The notes under the pieces were generated by a model. The model did no database searches and was not told the DNA's origin. It worked only from the letters and a program-made list of their open reading frames with translations. The position numbers and the translations under genes are program-made. A stretch of DNA of 11,535 nt from Candidatus Halomonas stercoripullorum (GTDB lineage: Bacteria; Pseudomonadota; Gammaproteobacteria; Pseudomonadales; Halomonadaceae), in assembly GCA_019114645.1 (NCBI GenBank), contig DXFC01000056.1, positions 1 through 11,535 of the forward strand, given 5' to 3'. The first letter of the stretch is position 1. Every line of letters begins with the position of its first letter. Positions 6,835-11,535 of the stretch are shown one piece after another.

Positions 6835-7772
6835 GCGGCCGTGACACCCAGTAGACGCCGCAGTGAAAGTTCACCGACAGGAATATCCTCCGCGTCGACT
6901 ACGGTTAAACGCTCGACTTGATGCCACAACATGACTGAGAGGGCTTGGCTTAAAGGCGCGGTTTCGGCAATGCGTTCGCTGGCCAGCAGTCGCGGTCCAA
7001 ACGGCAGCATCCGCTCCTTGACCTGAATCAGCGCCGCTTCTTTCAAACCGCGATCCAAACCACCCAGCAGCGATTCCACAAAAGGGGTGGCGGGCTCCCG
7101 CAGAAGCTCCACGGGAGTGCCCTGCTGCACGATTCTGCCCTGATCCATCACCACCAGCCGGTCTGCCAGGGTCAGCGCTTCGTCCATGTCATGAGTTACA
7201 AATACAATTGTCTTGTTCAGGCGCGCATGCAGCTCAATCATTTCGCGCTGCAAGCCTTGGCGTGTCAAAGGATCAAGGGCGGCGAAAGGCTCATCCATCA
7301 GCAGAATATCGGGATCGGCAGCCAAGGCACGGGCCACCCCTACCCGTTGCGCCTGGCCACCGGAGAGCTGATGCGGGTACTTGTCAGCGAACTCCGCCAG
7401 TGGCAGACCCAGCAGTTGCATGAGCGCCTCGACCCGCTCACTTATCTGGGCTTTGGGCCATTTCAGCAGGCGGGGCACCAGGCCGATATTGCGCGCTACC
7501 GTCCAGTGAGGAAACAAACCGGTACTCTGAATGACATAACCAATGCGCCGGCGCAGCGCAACTTCGTTGAAGGAGCGTACCGGCTGCCCATCCAGGTGGA
7601 TCTCGCCAGCATCGTGTTCAATCAGGCGGTTGATCATGCGCAGCGTGGTGGATTTGCCACAGCCTGATGTCCCGACCAGCACACACAGCTCGCCCCGCTT
7701 GATCTGCAGCGAAATGCCATCGACGGCGGTTTCGTTGGCAAAATGCTTGGACACCCCGAACAGCTCGATCAT
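6831..7772 (-). CDS. yehX: ABC importer ATP-binding protein, YehX-like
   Basis: Cytoplasmic ATPase subunit of 313 residues that drives the YehY/YehW permease pair. Motifs counted from ATG 7772: Walker A GTSGCGKST (34-42), Q-loop Q82, signature LSGGQ (136-140), Walker B ILLMDE (156-161), D-loop ALD (165-167) and H-loop H194. The C-terminal ~90 residues resemble one incomplete CBS-like unit (ETAPLSQALSVML, VGELSLRRLL), as in OpuA/ProV/YehX-type ATPases. The frame is open to an upstream ATG at 7796, but ATG 7772 is chosen. It has an excellent ribosome binding site (GGGAGGGGAG at 7784-7775), overlaps the yehY stop as ATGA, and begins directly with the conserved MIELFGVSKHF. The stop overlaps yehW by 4 bp. 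Confidence 0.94.
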   Translation of the reverse strand: MIELFGVSKHFANETAVDGISLQIKRGELCVLVGTSGCGKSTTLRMINRLIEHDAGEIHLDGQPVRSFNEVALRRRIGYVIQSTGLFPHWTVARNIGLVPRLLKWPKAQISERVEALMQLLGLPLAEFADKYPHQLSGGQAQRVGVARALAADPDILLMDEPFAALDPLTRQGLQREMIELHARLNKTIVFVTHDMDEALTLADRLVVMDQGRIVQQGTPVELLREPATPFVESLLGGLDRGLKEAALIQVKERMLPFGPRLLASERIAETAPLSQALSVMLWHQVERLTVVDAEDIPVGELSLRRLLGVTAA

Positions 7773-8947
7773 AGCTCCCCTCCCGGACGCAGCCATTCGC
7801 TTAACGTGCCAAACAAGGCATCAGTCACCAGTGCCAGCACAATGATCGGTAGAGCACCGAGAAGCACCATGTCCATTGCCGCCTGTCCCAGCCCCTGAAA
7901 AATAAAGGTGCCAAGGCCGCCGGCACCGATCAACGCAGCCACCGCCGTCAGGCCAATCGCCTGAATGGTCGTGATCCGCAGCCCCTCCACCACCACCGGC
8001 AAGGCCAGTGGCAAGCGCGCTTGCAGCAGGACCTGGCGTCGGCTCATGCCCATGCCCCTGGCGGCCTCAATCACTGCCGGGTCGACGGCGCCGAGCGCTA
8101 CATGCAGGTTGCGCACCATGGGCAGCAGGCTATAGCCCAGTAACGCCAGAAAAGCCGGCGCCCAACCAATCCCGCTGACGCCCAGGGCACCCAACCACGC
8201 CACCTGGCTGCCCAACCACGCCAAGGGTGCCAGCAGCAAGCCGAACAGCGCCAAACTGGGGATCGTCTGGAGGAAGTTGAGCACTGCAAAGCCCGGCCGC
8301 TGCAAGCCTGAACAACGTCGCATGGCCAGTACTCCCACTATCGCCAGAATCAGGCTGGCAGCTACAGCGGCGCCCACCAGTGCCAGATGAATGATCAAGG
8401 CATCGGCAAACTGCTCACTGCGCGCCTGATACTCGCGCAACAAGGCCAGCGGCTCCAGCCATAGCCATAGGGCCAGCCCCCAGCATGCCATCATGGGCAG
8501 CAAGAGCAGCCAACCCATGGGCCGTGACAGCCCGAGCCGGGTACGTAGCTCAATCAGCGCCAGCAGCAACACAAACCAGAGCAGCCAGAATGCCGCTCCG
8601 AGCGTAATCCGCGCTTGTGGCAGATCAGGCTCTGCCAGCTCAGCTGCGGCGGCTGCCAGCCACAAGGGTAACAGCGCCAGCAACACCACCACGGTCCCCA
8701 GTGCCAGCCAGGTCTCCTTGCGGGTGGCTCGCCAGGCGAGCCAGGCAACGCCGAGCATGAGCATGGTCAACATTGACGTCAGTGCCAGGAACAATCCCCC
8801 TTCACTCACCGCAAATGCCGTGTAGGGCGTGCCCGGCACAATCCGGTTGGGTGCCAAGCTGATCACTGGCAGCCATAGCCACGCCACCACACCCAGCAAT
8901 ATCAGACTCAGCAGTACCCAGTTGGGTCCTTGCAAAGGCTTCACCAA
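7769..8947 (-). CDS. yehY: ABC importer permease, long YehY-like subunit
   Basis: Inner-membrane permease of 392 residues, close to E. coli YehY (385) and much longer than its partner YehW. The N-terminal half carries about five extra hydrophobic segments (near 11-31, 52-72, 80-101, 116-133, 144-164). The transport domain follows from about 186, with the EAA-type loop EAARGMGMSRRQVLLQARLP (294-313) and FLQTIPSLALFG / GLTAVAALIGAGGLG, typical of the glycine-betaine/choline permeases. The start is non-ATG: TTG 8947 has AGGA about 8 bases upstream, while GTG 8944, the next codon, is spaced 11 bases. TTG is slightly favoured. The osmF stop is at 8952, so the two genes are nearly contiguous. The 3' end overlaps yehX by 4 bp. 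Confidence 0.9.
   Translation of the reverse strand: MVKPLQGPNWVLLSLILLGVVAWLWLPVISLAPNRIVPGTPYTAFAVSEGGLFLALTSMLTMLMLGVAWLAWRATRKETWLALGTVVVLLALLPLWLAAAAAELAEPDLPQARITLGAAFWLLWFVLLLALIELRTRLGLSRPMGWLLLLPMMACWGLALWLWLEPLALLREYQARSEQFADALIIHLALVGAAVAASLILAIVGVLAMRRCSGLQRPGFAVLNFLQTIPSLALFGLLLAPLAWLGSQVAWLGALGVSGIGWAPAFLALLGYSLLPMVRNLHVALGAVDPAVIEAARGMGMSRRQVLLQARLPLALPVVVEGLRITTIQAIGLTAVAALIGAGGLGTFIFQGLGQAAMDMVLLGALPIIVLALVTDALFGTLSEWLRPGGEL
7775..7784 (-). promoter_or_regulatory. Strong ribosome binding site that fixes the yehX start
   Basis: On the minus strand GGGAGGGGAG ends 2 bases before the ATG at 7772, and its GGAG core (7783-7780) is 7 bases away. It supports that ATG over the in-frame ATG 24 bases upstream. 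It lies within the last codons of yehY. Confidence 0.7.
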
Positions 8948-8951
8948 GTCA

Positions 8952-9863
8952 TCAATCCTGCAGTTTGTCGAGATACTCCTGCGCCACTTGGCGTGGATCG
9001 CGGCCCTCTACCGCTACCTGGGCATTCAACTGCTGTAGTGTTTCCAGATCAAGTGACTGAAACAGCGGCTCAAGCAGCCCCGGCATTTCCGGGTAAGCGT
9101 CGAGCACCTCGTCGCGTACCACCGGAGCCGGCTGATAAATGGGCTGCACCCCACGTGTATCTTCCAGTACCACGAGATCCAGGGCGTTGAGGCCGCCATC
9201 GGTGCCATAAGTCATGGCGGCATTGACACCACTGGTCTGCAGGGCAGCAGCACGCATGGTGGCGGCGGTATTGCCACCGGAGAGTACCAGTAGCTGATCG
9301 GCAGTGAGTTCAAAGCCATAGGCTTGCTGAAACGCCGGCAACGCCTGTTCCGATTCAACGAATTCGGCACTTGCGGCAAACTTGAACTCACCGCCAGCGT
9401 CGAGATAGTCCACCAGGTCGTCCAGGCTCGCTAGACCATGTTCACGCGCCAGGTCGCCCCGTACACTCATGGCCCAGGTGTTGTTGGCCGGCGCCGGCGT
9501 CAACCATGCCAGCCCATTGGCTTCATCCATCTCGCGTACTCTGGCATAAGCCTGTTCGGCATCATGCCAGACATCGCTATCGGTCATGTCAAAGAAGAAG
9601 GCACCATTACCGGTATATTCGGGATAGAGATCAATCTCTCCACTGAGCAGCGCCTGGCGCACAATATTCGTAGCGCCCAGTTGCAGCCTGTCTTCGGTCG
9701 CGATACCGCCCTGCTCCAGGCGCTGGATAATCAGCTGACCCAGCACCGAGCCTTCGGTATCGATCTTGGAGGAGACCGTTACCGGATCTTTTGCCTGGGC
9801 TTCGTCCGCCGCGAACAAACTGCTGCCAGCTACCACCAGCAGCGCATAAAGGCCGTATCGCAT
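8952..9863 (-). CDS. osmF: Periplasmic substrate-binding protein, OsmF/YehZ-like
   Basis: Periplasmic binding protein (303 residues) of the OpuAC/ProX superfamily that delivers a quaternary amine or related solute to the YehYXW importer. The N-terminus is a Sec signal peptide with a hydrophobic core (LYALLVVAGSSLFAA) and a likely cleavage after AQA at 24. SSKIDTEGSVLGQLI, PEYTGNGAFFFD, LTPAPANNTWAM, QTSGVNAAMTYGTDGG and GVQPIYQPAPVVR closely match what I recall of E. coli OsmF. E. coli YehZYXW is known as a low-affinity glycine betaine importer controlled by RpoS and osmotic stress; the ligand here is inferred from homology. The ATG at 9863 has a weak GAGAG-type ribosome binding site. It is the first gene of the operon and follows a cysS terminator and a candidate promoter. 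Confidence 0.93.
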   Translation of the reverse strand: MRYGLYALLVVAGSSLFAADEAQAKDPVTVSSKIDTEGSVLGQLIIQRLEQGGIATEDRLQLGATNIVRQALLSGEIDLYPEYTGNGAFFFDMTDSDVWHDAEQAYARVREMDEANGLAWLTPAPANNTWAMSVRGDLAREHGLASLDDLVDYLDAGGEFKFAASAEFVESEQALPAFQQAYGFELTADQLLVLSGGNTAATMRAAALQTSGVNAAMTYGTDGGLNALDLVVLEDTRGVQPIYQPAPVVRDEVLDAYPEMPGLLEPLFQSLDLETLQQLNAQVAVEGRDPRQVAQEYLDKLQD

Positions 9864-9908
9864 GGTTATGGCTCTCTTGTCTGTGTGCTTATTAGTATGC
9901 TTCGTTGC

Positions 9909-9914
9909 AGTATA
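9909..9914 (-). promoter_or_regulatory. Candidate -10 element of the osmF-yehYXW operon
   Basis: On the minus strand TATACT (9914-9909) lies 46 bp upstream of the osmF ATG. No TTGACA-like hexamer is found 16-18 bases upstream (the bases there read GACTCA). A good -10 with no -35 fits an RpoS-type promoter, as for E. coli yehZ, although the base before the hexamer is T rather than the RpoS-favoured C. A second similar hexamer, CATACT, lies 10 bp further downstream. Confidence 0.35.
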
Positions 9915-9952
9915 AGACGGGAATCGCTGCTTGAGTCAGGCGACCTCAACGA

Positions 9953-9976
9953 AACGCCCGGCAAAAGCCGGGCGTT
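9953..9976 (-). terminator. Rho-independent terminator of cysS
   Basis: A perfect 10-bp inverted repeat AACGCCCGGC / GCCGGGCGTT is separated by a 4-base loop. On the minus strand the stem is followed by TTTCGTT-like sequence (GCGTTTCGTT). It begins 14 bases after the cysS stop and separates glnS-cysS from the osmF operon. On the plus strand it lacks a U-run, so it acts mainly for cysS. Confidence 0.85.
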
Positions 9977-9990
9977 CGCGGTTGATCAAC

Positions 9991-11406
9991 TCAAGATTCA
10001 GCGGGTGGTTCGTAAAACCAACCGGTACCTTCGCGTGAATCCTTGAGCACGATACCGAGGGCGGCAAGCTCTTCGCGAATGGCATCGGCCGCGGCAAAGT
10101 CCCGTGCCTGTTTCGCCGCTGTCCGCCGGGCGATACGCGCTTCGATCTCCTCTTCAGCCAGTGGCAACGCCGCTTGCACACCCTTGAGGAAGCTCGCCGG
10201 CTCCTGGCCAAACAGCCCCAGCACGCCACCCAGGCGACGTAGCTCGGCGGCTAGCCCCGGAGCCTTGGCCGGGTCCTCCTGTTTGGCGCGATTCAGCTCA
10301 CGTGCCAGCTCGAACAGCACCGACAGCGCCTCGGGGGTATTCAAGTCATCGTCCATGGCTGCCGTGAAGCGCGCCTGGTAGTGCGCATCCCCGACCGTAG
10401 CTTCATTGGCCAGCTCGACACCATCCAGTGCCGTGTAGAAACGTTCTAGCGACTTGCGCGCTTCGGCCAGTGACTCCGGAGCGTAATTGATCGGGCTGCG
10501 GTAGTGGCTCGCCACCAGCAAATAGCGCACGACTTCGGGATCGTGTACCTCAAGCACTTCGCGGATAGTGAAGAAGTTGCCCAGGGATTTCGACATCTTC
10601 TCCTGGTTTACCCGCACCGCGCCGGCATGCATCCAGGTATTGACGAAGGGTTTGCCATTGGCGGCTTCGCTCTGGGCAATTTCGTTCTCATGGTGCGGGA
10701 AAGTCAGGTCGGGACCACCACCATGAATATCGAACGTATCCCCCAGGCAGCATTTGGACATCGCCGAGCACTCGATATGCCAGCCGGGACGCCCTTCTCC
10801 CCAAGGCGAAGTCCAGCTCGCCTCCCCCGGTTTGGCCGCTTTCCACAGCACGAAATCAAGCGGATCTTCCTTGTGCTCGTCGATATCAACTCGCGCACCG
10901 GCTCGCATCTCATCGAGATTGCGATTGTTAAGCTTGCCGTAGTCGGCGAACTTGCGCACCCGGTAGTAGACATCGCCATTGGCCGCCGGGTAGGCGTAAC
11001 CCTTGTCGATCAAGGTGTCGATCATGCTGATGATCTCGGCCACATGCCCGGTGGCACGGGGCTCGTGATCGGGACGCAACACGCCCAGGCGTGCCTCGTC
11101 CTCATGCATGGCGGCGATCATGCGCTCGGTAAGCGCCGTGATGCTTTCGCCATTCTCTTCGGCACGCCGAAGGATCTTGTAGTCGATATCGGTGATATTG
11201 CGCACATAGATAACATCGAGACCACGCCAGCGTAGATAGCGGGTCACCACATCAAAAGCGACCATGACCCGTGCATGGCCCAGGTGGCAGTAGTCGTAAA
11301 CCGTCATGCCGCAGACATACATGCGCACCTTGCCCGGCTCCAGCGGAACCAGGGGCTGCTTGCGCCGGGTCATGGTGTTATAGAGTTTGATATCCAGTGG
11401 TTGCAT
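9991..11406 (-). CDS. cysS: Cysteinyl-tRNA synthetase
   Basis: Class I aminoacyl-tRNA synthetase (471 residues) that charges tRNA-Cys with cysteine in the cytoplasm. The HIGH motif is HLGH (41-44) and the KMSKS loop is at 270-274. The four zinc ligands that read the cysteine thiol are C32 (YVCGMTVYD), C213 (WHIECSAMS), H238 and E242 (PHHENE). The C-terminal helical domain runs to the stop at 9991. The frame is open to 11454, but ATG 11406 is chosen. It has AAGGG at 11416-11412 with 5-base spacing, gives the family's normal N-terminus (IKLYNTMTRRKQPLVPLEPG), and lies one base after the glnS stop (TGA-C-ATG). It is probably co-transcribed with glnS, and a terminator follows. Confidence 0.98.
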   Translation of the reverse strand: MQPLDIKLYNTMTRRKQPLVPLEPGKVRMYVCGMTVYDYCHLGHARVMVAFDVVTRYLRWRGLDVIYVRNITDIDYKILRRAEENGESITALTERMIAAMHEDEARLGVLRPDHEPRATGHVAEIISMIDTLIDKGYAYPAANGDVYYRVRKFADYGKLNNRNLDEMRAGARVDIDEHKEDPLDFVLWKAAKPGEASWTSPWGEGRPGWHIECSAMSKCCLGDTFDIHGGGPDLTFPHHENEIAQSEAANGKPFVNTWMHAGAVRVNQEKMSKSLGNFFTIREVLEVHDPEVVRYLLVASHYRSPINYAPESLAEARKSLERFYTALDGVELANEATVGDAHYQARFTAAMDDDLNTPEALSVLFELARELNRAKQEDPAKAPGLAAELRRLGGVLGLFGQEPASFLKGVQAALPLAEEEIEARIARRTAAKQARDFAAADAIREELAALGIVLKDSREGTGWFYEPPAES

Positions 11407-11407
11407 G

Positions 11408-11535
11408 TCAGCCCTTCTGCCCCGGTGCATTTCGCTGGACCCGCGCCCAGCCATCTTTCAAGCCGACGGTACGGTTGAATACCAGGTTGCCATCGCGGCA
11501 AGCGTGCCGGTCGGCACAGAAGTAGCCGACTCGCT
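11408..11535 (-). CDS. glnS: Glutaminyl-tRNA synthetase, C-terminal end (5' part outside window)
   Basis: The last 41 codons of a minus-strand gene that enters from the right edge. The translation contains RVGYFCADRH, then LVFNRTVGLKDGWARV, ending NAPGQKG and TGA at 11410-11408. The blocks GYFC and VFNRTVGL.D.WA are the well-known C-terminus of bacterial GlnS, part of its tRNA anticodon-binding beta-barrel region. glnS directly upstream of cysS is the order found in Pseudomonas and relatives, and the one-base gap to cysS points to translational coupling. Only the C-terminus is seen, so catalytic motifs cannot be checked. Confidence 0.9.
   Translation of the reverse strand, partial: RVGYFCADRHACRDGNLVFNRTVGLKDGWARVQRNAPGQKG

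Noticed and set aside
10504..11235. 243-codon plus-strand frame antisense to cysS
   Set aside because: cysS is unambiguous here, with zinc ligands and HIGH/KMSKS motifs, and the antisense product has no family features.

Overview
The window looks like chromosomal DNA of a gammaproteobacterium, most likely a Halomonas-type (Halomonadaceae) or Pseudomonas-like species. This is inferred from the GC-rich composition, the glnS-cysS gene order, the TRAP transporter, the betaine-type ABC importer and a bkd operon. No mobile element, CRISPR array, rRNA or tRNA gene was seen. Nearly everything is on the minus strand; only the first, truncated gene is on the plus strand.

Layout by position. (1) 1-407, plus: C-terminal end of a TRAP transporter large permease (DctM type). 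(2) 343-2280, minus: a eukaryotic-like (Hanks-type) Ser/Thr protein kinase whose 3' end overlaps the TRAP gene tail to tail by 65 bp. (3) 2344-5867, minus: bkdA1-bkdA2-bkdB, the E1 alpha, E1 beta and E2 subunits of the branched-chain 2-oxoacid dehydrogenase complex. There is no E3 (lpdV) gene behind it; the kinase is in that place. (4) 5868-6090: a 223-bp leader/promoter region with a perfect 10-bp palindrome that resembles a LiuR-type (MerR family) operator. (5) 6091-9863, minus: a four-gene ABC importer with the gene order and part sizes of E. coli osmF(yehZ)-yehY-yehX-yehW. (6) 9864-9990: a strong rho-independent terminator for cysS and a possible promoter for the ABC operon. (7) 9991-11406, minus: cysS, preceded by the last 41 codons of glnS (11408-11535), which is cut by the window edge.

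How the genes work together: the bkd genes convert the 2-oxoacids made from Val, Leu and Ile to acyl-CoA. The osmF-yehYXW genes form a periplasmic-binding-protein-dependent importer of the glycine-betaine/choline class, tightly coupled by ATGA overlaps. glnS and cysS are housekeeping aminoacyl-tRNA synthetases.

The most intriguing point is the Ser/Thr kinase directly downstream of, and co-oriented with, a dehydrogenase complex whose E1 alpha keeps both serines that correspond to the regulatory phosphorylation sites of the animal enzyme. A functional link is a hypothesis only. A Leu-rich short reading frame that overlaps the bkdA1 start is a second, weaker curiosity.
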